Assembly: GCA_934101865.1 (NCBI GenBank) | Contig: CAKOSA010000002.1 | Location: 1 to 64,000, forward strand | Length of the DNA: 64,000 bases | DNA from: an uncultured Bacilli bacterium | GTDB lineage: Bacteria > Bacillota_I > Bacilli_A > RF39 > UBA660 | Direction: 5' to 3' | Part shown: positions 49,155 through 58,296 of the stretch, in pieces | Position numbering within the stretch: the stretch's first letter is position 1 | Layout of the letters: each line of letters starts with the position of its first letter | Translations under genes and position numbers: made by a program | Notes under the pieces: generated by a model | What the model was told of the DNA's origin: nothing | What the model saw: the letters and a program-made list of their open reading frames with translations, nothing else | Databases searched by the model: none

Positions 49155-51086
49155 ATGAAATTAAAAAAAATAATAAAAAAAGTATATAAATATATAATAA
49201 AATTTTTAAAGAAAAATAGAAGCATAATCTTTATGGCTCTCCCCTTTCTAGTTATGGATATAACCATAAGATTACTCGGAAATAAAATAAATTTTTATCC
49301 CGTATATAGAATTATACCAAACCTATTTACATTACTATGGACTACTTTCTTTATAACCATATCCCTGTCCGTTAGAAAGAAACTAAGTAAACTAGTATAC
49401 TCCATATTTTTCTTCGTATCCTTTGGCTTCTTCTTAACCAATGGAATATACTACTCGATGACTTCATCATATTTTGATTTTAGCCTTCTTGGTATGGCAA
49501 GTGAGGGAAGTAGTTATATAATAGATGCCATTAAAACAGGTAATAAAATAATATATCTAATGGCCATAGTCGCAATACTACTCTATGTATTAGCTAGAAA
49601 ATACTTTAAAGAAAAAACAAGAATTACTGCCAACTATAAAAGAATACTACAAATACTAGTAATATTTACTATTATTCACGCCCTTATCCCCCTATTATAC
49701 GGAAAATCAAATAGTACCCTAACTTGGAATACTTGGAGTAATCCTCGCGATATATACAATAACTTCAATGATAACAATAAAAGTATGCGAATATCTGGAC
49801 TATACGAATACACTACTAGAAATTTCTATATAACCTATTTAAAAGCCAAAAAAGCCAATAATGTTAAAGAGTTAGAATTTTTAAATGAAGTATATTCCAT
49901 TGAAGAAACACCATATCAAACAAGCTATACCGGTATGTTTGAAGGCAAAAACGTAATATATCTCCAATTAGAAGGAATAGATGAGTGGCTCTTAGATGAA
50001 GAAACAATGCCAACCCTATATAGTATGCAAAATAATGCCATTAACTTTATTAATCACTATTCATATTACAACGGTGGAGGATCAACCTTTAACTCTGAGT
50101 TTGCTGTCAATACAGGTTTCCTAACACCCGTATCCTATAACCAAAATGCCTATACATTTAGTAGAAATAACTTCGACTACTCTCTGGCCAAACTATTCAA
50201 AAAGAAAGGATATAGTGTTAACGCCTTCCATATGAATACCAAAGAATACTATTCCCGTGGAGCCAATTATGATAACTGGGGCTATGACAACTACTACGGA
50301 CTTAAAGACCAAGATACCTATACCGATAACTCCTACATCCTAGATAGAGAACTAATCCTTAACGAAAAATTCTCCGAACTTCTCTTCCCAACCGATACCC
50401 CATTTGTTGACTACATCATATCATACTCTAACCATATGCCATTTACAAATACCAAAGGCGTCTGCCAACTACTCCTCGAAAAACAAAAAGAGGAAATACT
50501 CGCAAACGACCCCAATGCCGTTATCGAAGAAAAAACCTATACAGAGGAAGAATGTTCAAGATTGCAAGCCCACGAAACAGACAATATGATTAACCTATTA
50601 ATAACTAAGTTACGAGATAATAACCTTTTAGAAAATACTGTCATTGTCGCTTTCGCGGACCACTATCTATATACCCTAACTGACCAAAATATCCTTGCCC
50701 AGTATAAAGAAACAGATAACAATCTCATTAACCATACACCATTTCTTATATGGAAAGACGGTATGAAGAAGCAAACTGTAAAAGAAGTAACATCTCAGTT
50801 AAATATCTTACCAACAACCATTAATCTCTTTGGATTAGAATATCATCCTAACTATTATATAGGAACCGATGCCCTTAATCCCGATTATAAAGGCTATGTC
50901 TTCTTCCCCGACTACTCTTGGTATGACGGAAATGTATACGTAGAAGGAGGAGTAGTTACCAACGGAAAAGAAATAGATCCAACTGTCCTTGAAGAAAAGA
51001 ACCATTACATTAACTATGTAATAAAGAAAAATGACCTAACTCTAAAATATAACTACTTTAAATATATTAACCAAAATCACGAGTAA
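49155..51086 (+). CDS. ltaS: Lipoteichoic acid synthase (LtaS-type sulfatase-fold)
   Basis: LtaS transfers glycerol phosphate from phosphatidylglycerol to the growing polyglycerol-phosphate chain outside the membrane. Five N-terminal membrane segments (about 25-185) precede an extracellular sulfatase-fold domain. Active-site features seen are E273 in LQLEGID, the nucleophile threonine T311 in GGGSTFNSEF, H428 in SYSNHMPF and D502-H503 in FADHYLY. At 643 residues it is family length. GGTGATT precedes the ATG. It starts an operon whose next three genes decorate LTA with sugar. Confidence 0.9.
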   Translation: MKLKKIIKKVYKYIIKFLKKNRSIIFMALPFLVMDITIRLLGNKINFYPVYRIIPNLFTLLWTTFFITISLSVRKKLSKLVYSIFFFVSFGFFLTNGIYYSMTSSYFDFSLLGMASEGSSYIIDAIKTGNKIIYLMAIVAILLYVLARKYFKEKTRITANYKRILQILVIFTIIHALIPLLYGKSNSTLTWNTWSNPRDIYNNFNDNNKSMRISGLYEYTTRNFYITYLKAKKANNVKELEFLNEVYSIEETPYQTSYTGMFEGKNVIYLQLEGIDEWLLDEETMPTLYSMQNNAINFINHYSYYNGGGSTFNSEFAVNTGFLTPVSYNQNAYTFSRNNFDYSLAKLFKKKGYSVNAFHMNTKEYYSRGANYDNWGYDNYYGLKDQDTYTDNSYILDRELILNEKFSELLFPTDTPFVDYIISYSNHMPFTNTKGVCQLLLEKQKEEILANDPNAVIEEKTYTEEECSRLQAHETDNMINLLITKLRDNNLLENTVIVAFADHYLYTLTDQNILAQYKETDNNLINHTPFLIWKDGMKKQTVKEVTSQLNILPTTINLFGLEYHPNYYIGTDALNPDYKGYVFFPDYSWYDGNVYVEGGVVTNGKEIDPTVLEEKNHYINYVIKKNDLTLKYNYFKYINQNHE

Positions 51087-51100
51087 AAGGAGGCCGTAAT

Positions 51101-53557
51101 ATGAAATTAAAGAAAAAAGATTACCTAAACATCCTTATTATATTATCAATTTTCATATTGTATCTAATAGTAATATACCTAAAAGGATATACACTCGGTT
51201 CTATGGTAGATTGGCCTAGTCAACACTTCACCATTCCCGAGTATCTAAGAACCCTCTTTTATGAAAAAGGAACCCTAATTCCAAACTTCGCTTTTTCCTT
51301 AGGAGGAGGGCAAAATATATATTACCTAACCTATCACGGCCTCTTTAATCCCCTCATAATGCTCTCTTACCTCTTACCATTTATAAAAATGAGTACTTAT
51401 ATAATATGTCTAAACATTGCCATAGTCATACTCGATGCCATCCTAATGTACAAGTGGCTATCCAACCATTTCTCCAAAAAAATCACCTTTTTAAGTACAT
51501 TTATATTCATATTAGCTTGCCCAATAATTTATCATAGCCATAGACACCTAATGTTTACAAGCTATATGCCCTTTTTACTTTTGGCCCTATCGGGAGTAGA
51601 TACATATTTTAAAGATAAGAAAAAAATACCCCTCATTATATGGACAACCCTTATCATAAGTATAAGTTATCTATATAGCGTTGGCTCTATTATAACCTTA
51701 TGTATCTATGCCTTATATGTATACTTAGGTACAACAAAAAAAGTTACTATAAAAAGCACTATAAAAGAAGGATTAAAGTTTGTAAGCATTCTCTTAGTAC
51801 CAATATTACTTACACTATTTATAACTTTACCAACTTTCTATACCCTAATAAGCGGTAGGTCAGCATCATCAGTCATAATAACCCTAAAAGATTTACTACT
51901 ACCAAGTACAAATATCAAAAAACTATTCTATGACTCTTACGGAATAGGTCTACCCCTAATAGTACTATTTTCAATGATAAATAACATAATAACCAAAGAG
52001 AAAAAAGATAAATACCTAAATATAACCCTTATATTCTTTCTCTTTATCCCCCTCTTTAACTATCTATTAAATGGCTTTATGTATATAGATGCCAAAAGCC
52101 TTATCCCATTACTTCCCCTATATATATATAGCATAAGTACATTTATACAGAGCTTTAAAGAAAATAACTATCATAATCTAACTACCATAATAACCCTTAT
52201 AATAACCCTTATACTCGTAATAAAAGGAACTAAGCCTTATGTATATTTTCTATTAATAGACTACATAGTAGTAACCATTACAATATACCTATATAAGAAA
52301 AAAAACAATTATTATACCCTACTACTACCCCTATTACTAATAAGCATAGCCAATTTTATAAGCATAAATACTACTGAAAAATTAGTACCACGTAATTATC
52401 TAAAAGAACTAGAAACTGAGACAAGTATTACCCCAGATTTTGAAAAAACGTACGAAAGAAGTACCAATAATCTAATTTCTGCCTATAATGCCAATAATGT
52501 TCCAAACACATCTTACCTAACAACAAGCATTTACTCATCTGTTGAAAATCCCTACTACACCAAATTCATAAAAGAAATATTTACTCCCAATATTGAAAGT
52601 AGACACTACCACGAATTAACCACTACAAATGACCTCCTCTTCAATCTCTATATGGGCGTAAAATACCAAATAACCAACCACCCCCTATACGGATACACAA
52701 AAGTAAAAGACCAAATATACGAAACAACCGACAACTTTGCCATCGGATATAGCACAAACAACCTAATGAGTACCAAAGAATTTAGCACCCTATCCTATCC
52801 ATATAACATTGATGCCTTATTAAATTACACTATCGTGGATAAAAACATAGAAAATACCTATAATACCCATATAAAACCATATACAGAAAAAATATCCATA
52901 AACGGTATCAACTACAAAGAAGAAAATAATAACTATATTTTTGATATAGAAAAAGATACCACCATAAAAGTACCCATAAATATAGAAGAAAACAATCTTT
53001 TACTCATATCCTTTGATATGAACTATGCCCAAAAATGTGCATCAAGTTGTTCAAGTACTATAACCATAAATAACGTTTCCAATACCCTATCCGGCAGATT
53101 CTGGAAATACTACAATAAAAACGATACATTTCACTACACCATAAGCAATATAGAAAATAAAGAACTAGAAATAACTCTAAGCAAAGGACATTATGAAATA
53201 AGCAATATAAATCTCTATACAATGGATTATAGTACCATAAAAAACATAAAACACAGCAATCTAAACATAACAAACTATGACGGAAACACTATCGAAGGCA
53301 CCATTAATGTCCAAGATGACGGCTACTTCTCAATATCCATTCCCTATGATAAAGGCTTTAAAATATATGATAACAACAAAGAAGTAAACTATGAATTAGT
53401 AAACACTTCCTTTATAGGTTTCCCAATTCAAAAAGGAAGCCATACAATACGCCTAGTATACACCCCACCCCTAAGTAAAATATCAAAATACATATCCATA
53501 ATAACACTAATTACCCTAATAACCATTATTATATATAAAAGAAAGAAGGATAAATAA
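51101..53557 (+). CDS. yfhO: YfhO-family membrane glycosyltransferase
   Basis: An 818-residue polytopic protein with about 12-13 membrane segments in residues 8-430, a long extracellular part and a last membrane segment near the C terminus. The N-terminal stretch IPNFAFSLGGGQNIYYLTYH and the C-terminal FSISIPYDKGFKIYDNNKEV with GFPIQKGSHTIRLVYTP are YfhO hallmarks. In B. subtilis YfhO works with CsbB and GtcA to put GlcNAc on lipoteichoic acid, acting as the outer-face transferase. GGAGG precedes the ATG. It contains one copy of CCCTATCGGGAG at 51585-51596. Confidence 0.87.
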   Translation: MKLKKKDYLNILIILSIFILYLIVIYLKGYTLGSMVDWPSQHFTIPEYLRTLFYEKGTLIPNFAFSLGGGQNIYYLTYHGLFNPLIMLSYLLPFIKMSTYIICLNIAIVILDAILMYKWLSNHFSKKITFLSTFIFILACPIIYHSHRHLMFTSYMPFLLLALSGVDTYFKDKKKIPLIIWTTLIISISYLYSVGSIITLCIYALYVYLGTTKKVTIKSTIKEGLKFVSILLVPILLTLFITLPTFYTLISGRSASSVIITLKDLLLPSTNIKKLFYDSYGIGLPLIVLFSMINNIITKEKKDKYLNITLIFFLFIPLFNYLLNGFMYIDAKSLIPLLPLYIYSISTFIQSFKENNYHNLTTIITLIITLILVIKGTKPYVYFLLIDYIVVTITIYLYKKKNNYYTLLLPLLLISIANFISINTTEKLVPRNYLKELETETSITPDFEKTYERSTNNLISAYNANNVPNTSYLTTSIYSSVENPYYTKFIKEIFTPNIESRHYHELTTTNDLLFNLYMGVKYQITNHPLYGYTKVKDQIYETTDNFAIGYSTNNLMSTKEFSTLSYPYNIDALLNYTIVDKNIENTYNTHIKPYTEKISINGINYKEENNNYIFDIEKDTTIKVPINIEENNLLLISFDMNYAQKCASSCSSTITINNVSNTLSGRFWKYYNKNDTFHYTISNIENKELEITLSKGHYEISNINLYTMDYSTIKNIKHSNLNITNYDGNTIEGTINVQDDGYFSISIPYDKGFKIYDNNKEVNYELVNTSFIGFPIQKGSHTIRLVYTPPLSKISKYISIITLITLITIIIYKRKKDK

Positions 53558-53558
53558 A

Positions 53559-54509
53559 ATGGAAAAAATAAGTATAATAGTACCTTGCTATAATGAAGAA
53601 GAAGCACTACCACTCTTCTATAAAGAAGTAAATAAAGTAAGTGAAACAATGGACGAAGAGTTTGAATTCTTTTTCGTAAACGATGGGTCTAGCGATAAAA
53701 CCCTAGAAGTAATGAAAAATCTTGCCAAACTAGATGAAAGATGCAAATACATAAACTTTTCCCGTAACTTTGGAAAAGAAGCTGCTATGTATGCCGGACT
53801 TGAACTATCCACAGGTGACTACGTAACCCTAATGGATGCCGACCTTCAAGACCCACCTAGCCTTCTACCAAAAATGCTTAAACTAATCAAAGAAGAAGGC
53901 TATGATAGTGTTGGAACTCGTAGAGTAACCAGAAAAGGAGAACCCCCAATAAGAAGCTTCTTTGCCAGAATGTTCTATAAAATAATAAATAAAATGAGTA
54001 AAGTCGAAATGGTTGATGGAGCTCGTGATTATAGGCTAATGACCCGTCAAATGACCGATGCCATTATAAACCTAAAAGAATACAACCGCTACTCCAAAGG
54101 ACTATTCAGCTTTGTAGGCTTCAATACCAAATGGCTCGAATACGAAAACGTCCAAAGAGTAGCCGGTGAAACCAAATGGTCATTCTGGAAACTATTTCTC
54201 TATGCCATCGACGGTATCGTCGCTTTCACCACTGCCCCCCTAACCATAGCTGCAATAATGGGATTAATATTCTGCCTAATCGCGTTCATAATGATAATAG
54301 TAATAATAATAAAAACACTAGCCTTTGGCGACCCAACATCAGGCTGGCCATCACTTGCTTGTATAATATTTTTAGTAAGCGGTGTTCAACTATTCGCCCT
54401 CGGAATTATAGGACAGTACCTATCCAAAACCTATTTAGAAACCAAAAAAAGACCAATATATATAATAAAGGAGACCAATATTAGTGAAAGAAATAATAAA
54501 AAGAAATAG
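53559..54509 (+). CDS. csbB: Undecaprenyl-phosphate sugar transferase, GT2 (CsbB/GtrB-like)
   Basis: A GT2 enzyme that links a sugar to undecaprenyl phosphate at the inner membrane face. Visible motifs: VPCYNEEEALP (8-18), FVNDGSSDKTL, metal-binding DAD (93-95) in LMDADLQDPP, and EYNRYSKGLFSFVGF. Two C-terminal membrane segments (about 230-260 and 275-300) are typical of the CsbB/GtrB group. It begins one base after the yfhO stop. Sugar identity (GlcNAc in Bacillus) is inferred. Confidence 0.9.
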   Translation: MEKISIIVPCYNEEEALPLFYKEVNKVSETMDEEFEFFFVNDGSSDKTLEVMKNLAKLDERCKYINFSRNFGKEAAMYAGLELSTGDYVTLMDADLQDPPSLLPKMLKLIKEEGYDSVGTRRVTRKGEPPIRSFFARMFYKIINKMSKVEMVDGARDYRLMTRQMTDAIINLKEYNRYSKGLFSFVGFNTKWLEYENVQRVAGETKWSFWKLFLYAIDGIVAFTTAPLTIAAIMGLIFCLIAFIMIIVIIIKTLAFGDPTSGWPSLACIIFLVSGVQLFALGIIGQYLSKTYLETKKRPIYIIKETNISERNNKKK

Positions 54510-54891
54510 AGAAATAATATCCTATCTCATAATTGGCGTTTTAACAACCATAGTCAGCCTTGTAAGCTATTGCCTATTAACAATAACCATTCTATCACCA
54601 AATAATCCCATAGAACTAACCATAGCAAATATAATATCTTGGATACTATCTGTCCTATTCGCCTATATAACTAATCGAAAATACGTCTTTCAAAGTAAAG
54701 ATAAAAACATATTAAAAGAAGCATCCAAATTCACCTTAAGTAGAGTTACAACTCTTATAATAGATATCCTCTTAATGTTCATATTCGTAAGTTTATTACA
54801 CTTTAATGACAAAATAATTAAATTATTAGTTCAAGTAATAATCATTATCTTAAATTATATATTTAGCAAACTATTAGTATTCAAAAAATAG
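54484..54891 (+). CDS. gtcA: GtrA/GtcA-family polyprenyl-sugar flippase
   Basis: A 135-residue protein with four membrane segments and family motifs YLIIGVLTTIVSLVSY, ANIISWILSVLFAYITNRKY and FSKLLVFK. Such proteins move undecaprenyl-phosphate sugars to the outer leaflet. The start is GTG at 54484, ten bases after AAGGAG and inside the end of csbB, so translation is coupled. It completes the CsbB-GtcA-YfhO three-part set in one operon with ltaS. Confidence 0.9.
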   Translation: MKEIIKRNREIISYLIIGVLTTIVSLVSYCLLTITILSPNNPIELTIANIISWILSVLFAYITNRKYVFQSKDKNILKEASKFTLSRVTTLIIDILLMFIFVSLLHFNDKIIKLLVQVIIIILNYIFSKLLVFKK

Positions 54892-54902
54892 TTTGCTTTT
54901 TT
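54865..54902 (+). terminator. Terminator of the LTA operon
   Basis: AGCAAACTATT (54865-54875) pairs perfectly with AATAGTTTGCT (54887-54897), followed by a T run. The stem overlaps the last gtcA codons. Confidence 0.88.
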
Positions 54903-56148
54903 ACAAATCCAAACTATTTTTATTAAGCAAAAACTCCTGTATTCCTATTATAAGAATACCATCATCATTTCTCCACAACTTAATATTATCCTTTACAACA
55001 ATAATCTTCTTAAAACTATCTCCTATATTATTAAGAGACTTCGTTTCTTGTAACGTCTTTTCTGGTGTATCCAAATTAAGAGCCGACTGTATATAATATC
55101 TCTTATTACCCTGATTACACACAAAATCAACTTCTAATTGCTTTCTATTATTACCCTCCCTAGTTTCAACAACACCAACATCAACATTATAACCCCTAAT
55201 CAATAACTCATTATAAATTATATTTTCCATTAAATGATTTTCTTCTTGTTGTCTAAAATTAAGTTTAGCATTCCTTAAACCAATATCAGCAAAATAATAT
55301 TTTTGAGGGGTTTGAATATACTTCTTACCCTTAACGTCATATCTCTCTGCCTTCTCTATCAAAAAAGCATCAAGCAAATAATCAATATACGAAATAATAG
55401 TATTTTTAGATATGTCAGTTATACCATTACTAACAAAAGTATTATATATCTTTTGAGGATTAGTTAAAGAACCAACTGATGAAGCCAATATATTTATCAA
55501 AGTATCAAGAACGTCTGGCTTATCAATATTGTTTCTATCCACAATGTCCTTTTTATAAGTCAAATCATATAAACTAGTTAAATACTTACTCTTCTGCTCA
55601 TCAGTACGTTGTTTTAAAATTAAAGGCATTCCACCATAAGTTACATATTCATTCCAAGCCTCGTATCTATCACCATCAAATGCATTAACAAATTCTGCAA
55701 ACGATAAAGGGTATATTCTAACCTCATCACTACGTCCCCTAAACTCAGTAATAATATCACTCGATAAAAATCTCGAATTACTACCTGTAACATATACATC
55801 AATATTCTTCTCATACAAAAGACCATTCAAAACAAACTCAAATCCCTCCGTTAGCTGTATTTCATCAATTAAAACATAATACATATCTGAATCAATAATT
55901 TTAGAAAAAATATATTCATTTAAAAGCTTTGAATTATGATATTTCTTATTTTCTTCCCTATCTAATGCTAGTTTAATAATATGATCGTCTTTAACACCAC
56001 TTTCAATTAAATAATTGTAAAATATAATATTAAGCATATAAGACTTACCACATCTTCTAATTCCCGTTAATACCTTAATTAAGCCATTTTCTCTTCTAGC
56101 AATTATTTTATTCAAATAATCATTTCTTTCAATAATATTTTCATTCAT
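54901..56148 (-). CDS. AAA+ ATPase of the DUF4143 family
   Basis: An N-terminal AAA+ domain has the P-loop GIRRCGKSYM (about 29-38) and Walker B YYVLIDEIQ, with VTGSNSRFLS as sensor. The C-terminal DUF4143 domain has QLEVDFVCNQGNKRYYIQ, a PD-(D/E)XK-like pattern. Such ATPases are widespread in accessory regions and their role is unclear. The start at 56148 lies behind AGGAGGTG; an ATG at 56169 is upstream of that site. It has its own promoter with flanking direct repeats, so it is probably autoregulated. It converges on the LTA operon. Confidence 0.9.
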   Translation of the reverse strand: MNENIIERNDYLNKIIARRENGLIKVLTGIRRCGKSYMLNIIFYNYLIESGVKDDHIIKLALDREENKKYHNSKLLNEYIFSKIIDSDMYYVLIDEIQLTEGFEFVLNGLLYEKNIDVYVTGSNSRFLSSDIITEFRGRSDEVRIYPLSFAEFVNAFDGDRYEAWNEYVTYGGMPLILKQRTDEQKSKYLTSLYDLTYKKDIVDRNNIDKPDVLDTLINILASSVGSLTNPQKIYNTFVSNGITDISKNTIISYIDYLLDAFLIEKAERYDVKGKKYIQTPQKYYFADIGLRNAKLNFRQQEENHLMENIIYNELLIRGYNVDVGVVETREGNNRKQLEVDFVCNQGNKRYYIQSALNLDTPEKTLQETKSLNNIGDSFKKIIVVKDNIKLWRNDDGILIIGIQEFLLNKNSLDL

Positions 56149-56164
56149 AGAAAACACCTCCTCT

Positions 56165-56278
56165 TTCATTGAACTTTTTTGCCGTTTACGTCACTTTTGT
56201 TCAATAACATTATATTATTATTTAATAATTAAGTCAACACTTCATTGAACTTTTTTGCCATTTCCGTCACTTTTGTTT
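56165..56278. repeat. Two 38-bp direct repeats flanking the DUF4143 promoter
   Basis: TTCATTGAACTTTTTTGCC is followed by a T-rich step, CGTCACTTTTGTT and A at 56165-56202 and again at 56241-56278, with three differences over 38 bases. One copy lies in the 5' untranslated region and one just upstream of the -35. The promoter fits exactly between them. Confidence 0.8.
56209..56237 (-). promoter_or_regulatory. Sigma-A promoter of the DUF4143 gene
   Basis: On the minus strand TTGACT (56237-56232), a 17-base spacer and a perfect TATAAT (56214-56209). Confidence 0.78.
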
Positions 56279-56321
56279 AGTCACTTATACTATTTACTAA
56301 AAATAAAAATATATCCCCCAT

Positions 56322-56350
56322 TTGCATTTTTTTCCCCTTTATAATATAAT
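56322..56350 (+). promoter_or_regulatory. Sigma-A promoter of tmcAL
   Basis: TTGCAT (56322-56327), a 17-base spacer and a perfect TATAAT (56345-56350), 17 bases before the ATG. Confidence 0.72.
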
Positions 56351-56366
56351 AACCTTGGTGATTAAT

Positions 56367-57491
56367 ATGAAAACAATTGGCCTCATAGCCGAATACAACC
56401 CCTTCCATAACGGACACTTATATCAAATAAATAAAATAAAAGAACTATACCCCGATAGCACCCTCATCGTCGTCATATCACCAACCGTAACCCAAAGAGG
56501 TGAACTATCCCTAATAAACAAATACGACAAAACCAAAATATGTCTAGATAACAACATCGACATCGTTATCGAACTCCCCTCTATTTTCGCAATGCAATCC
56601 GCCGATACCTTCGCAAGAGGGGCCGTTACCATATTAAATAAACTAAATATCGACATCCTTGTCTTCGGTACCGAAGAAGAAGACCTATCAAAATTAAAAG
56701 AAGTAGCCAATCTCCAAAAAAAAGAAAATTTTGATAAAGAAGTAAAAAAGAATATAGATGCTGGTCTTAACTACCCAACTGCCCTAAGCAAAGTAATCAA
56801 AAATACCCTCGGCTACACCATTACCTCTCCCAATGACCTCCTCGCCGTATCCTACCTAAAATACCTAGACAATAACATAACTCCCCTTAACATCAAAAGA
56901 ACCACATCCTATAATGGTACTGATATAAAAGACAATATTACCAGTGCTACCCACCTAAGAACAATGCTAAAAAAAGGTACCCCTATCACTCCCTTTATCC
57001 CCAACTATAACGAAAAATACATTCATAACATTGACGACCAAACCATATATAACTACCTAAAATATAACATCATCACAAACTCAAACTCCCTAAACAAATA
57101 CGTTGACGTAACCGAGGGCATAGAAAACCGAATAATCAAACACCTCCAAACCTCCCCAACAATGCTCGACCTAATCACAAACATCAAAACCAAACGCTAC
57201 ACCTACAACCGCATCAGCCGAATGCTCTCCCACATACTCCTTTCCCTAACCAAAGATATGGTAAATAACATAAATGTAGATTATATAAGAATTTTAGGCT
57301 TTACCCTACGGGGACAAAAACACTTAAAATCCCTCAAAAAAAATATAGACATTCCCATTATAACTGGCTATAAAAAGAACATATCCAAAATACTAGATTA
57401 CGAGTTAAAGGTAAGTAGTATATATAGCCTAATTACTAAGGACAACATCCTTCCCCTAGAATACAATAAAAAACCCATAATAAAGAAATAG
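56367..57491 (+). CDS. tmcAL: tRNA(Met) cytidine acetate ligase TmcAL
   Basis: TmcAL (formerly YlbM) uses ATP and acetate to acetylate the wobble cytidine C34 of elongator tRNA-Met. The nucleotidyltransferase start MKTIGLIAEYNPFHNGHLYQ with its HNGH motif, TQRGELSLINKYDK, ELPSIFAMQSADTFARGAV and the C-terminal LGFTLRGQKHL are typical. The corrected product has 374 residues. The ATG at 56367 follows GGTGATT; a reading from 56322 would begin in the promoter. Monocistronic. Confidence 0.92.
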   Translation: MKTIGLIAEYNPFHNGHLYQINKIKELYPDSTLIVVISPTVTQRGELSLINKYDKTKICLDNNIDIVIELPSIFAMQSADTFARGAVTILNKLNIDILVFGTEEEDLSKLKEVANLQKKENFDKEVKKNIDAGLNYPTALSKVIKNTLGYTITSPNDLLAVSYLKYLDNNITPLNIKRTTSYNGTDIKDNITSATHLRTMLKKGTPITPFIPNYNEKYIHNIDDQTIYNYLKYNIITNSNSLNKYVDVTEGIENRIIKHLQTSPTMLDLITNIKTKRYTYNRISRMLSHILLSLTKDMVNNINVDYIRILGFTLRGQKHLKSLKKNIDIPIITGYKKNISKILDYELKVSSIYSLITKDNILPLEYNKKPIIKK

Positions 57492-57532
57492 AGCCTTTAC
57501 TTGCAAAAGAAAAAGACTCTATTTCTAAAGTC
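57486..57532. terminator. Overlapping terminators of tmcAL and the 57533 gene
   Basis: On the plus strand AAATAGAG (57486-57493) pairs with CTCTATTT (57517-57524). On the minus strand AAGACT and AGTCTT form a stem followed by TTTTCTTTT. The two hairpins share the same sequence, serving the two converging genes. Confidence 0.6.
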
Positions 57533-58213
57533 TTAAGCACCTAGGTTAATATCGCCTTTAAGTTGTCCACCACCAGCAGTAGAGTTAAATACTATACTAC
57601 CTTTGAAAGACTGTTCTTGTTCATCATCTTGTGCTGCACCGTCAGTATTACTTAACCATAAAACTAAGTAATAAGTAGCCTTAGTAGCAAGTTCTGGTGT
57701 ACCCTCTGCTACAGTAAACGAATCACTTCCACCATCAAATGCGAAGTTAGAATCAGTTGTACCAGTAATAGCAGTAGCATTTGAACCACTAATAGCTTGT
57801 AAATTACTATCTAAAATTTGATATTTTAAATTAGTAAATCCATTAGTTTCAGCAGTTAATTTACCAGTAAGTGACATAGCAGAACCAGTATTAGAAATAG
57901 TTATTTTGTAAGCTTTACAAACTAGGTAACCATTTTTATCAACACAGTTATTTAAGTCTTCATCAACAGCCTTAATAATATTATCATCATCAAGTGGAAT
58001 TAATGCCTTGTAACCTTCTTCCGTCTTAGTAGCTGTTGGTCTTGCTTGTTCAACACTCATACCTGCTGAGAACTTATAAGATTGTACTTCAACAGGAGTA
58101 TCATTACTAAGTTGGGCTGTGAAGTATGCAAATGTTGCACCTACTATTGCTACGATTAATGTAAGAACACTAACTATAATTAAAAATGTTCCACTACCCT
58201 TTCTTTCAGTCAT
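57533..58213 (-). CDS. TasA/camelysin-like exported protein, paralogue 1
   Basis: The N terminus FLIIVSVLTLIVAIVGATFA followed by YFT is the SipW-type signal peptide (hydrophobic stretch plus GATFAYF). The rest is a beta-rich, Asp/Ser/Gly-rich mature domain of about 190 residues with YYLVLWLSNTDGAAQDDEQE and SFKGSIVFNST, shared with its two upstream paralogues. Two cysteines sit in NNCVDKNGYLVCKAYKI. TasA-like proteins form fibres in biofilm or coat. It has its own promoter (58241-58269) and GGAGG site. Confidence 0.88.
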   Translation of the reverse strand: MTERKGSGTFLIIVSVLTLIVAIVGATFAYFTAQLSNDTPVEVQSYKFSAGMSVEQARPTATKTEEGYKALIPLDDDNIIKAVDEDLNNCVDKNGYLVCKAYKITISNTGSAMSLTGKLTAETNGFTNLKYQILDSNLQAISGSNATAITGTTDSNFAFDGGSDSFTVAEGTPELATKATYYLVLWLSNTDGAAQDDEQEQSFKGSIVFNSTAGGGQLKGDINLGA

Positions 58214-58240
58214 CTTTCTTATCCTCCTTTACTATAATAA

Positions 58241-58269
58241 TAATATCAAAAAAACGCGAAAATTGCAAT
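58241..58269 (-). promoter_or_regulatory. Promoter of TasA-like paralogue 1
   Basis: On the minus strand TTGCAA (58269-58264), a 17-base spacer and TATTAT (58246-58241). It is nested in the terminator hairpin of the upstream paralogue. Confidence 0.72.
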
Positions 58270-58287
58270 AGGTTTTCACGTTTTTTT
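58250..58287 (-). terminator. Terminator of TasA-like paralogue 2
   Basis: On the minus strand AACGTGAAAA and TTTTCGCGTT pair with one mismatch around a 10-base loop that contains the next gene's -35, followed by TTTTT. Confidence 0.7.
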
Positions 58288-58296
58288 CATAATTCA

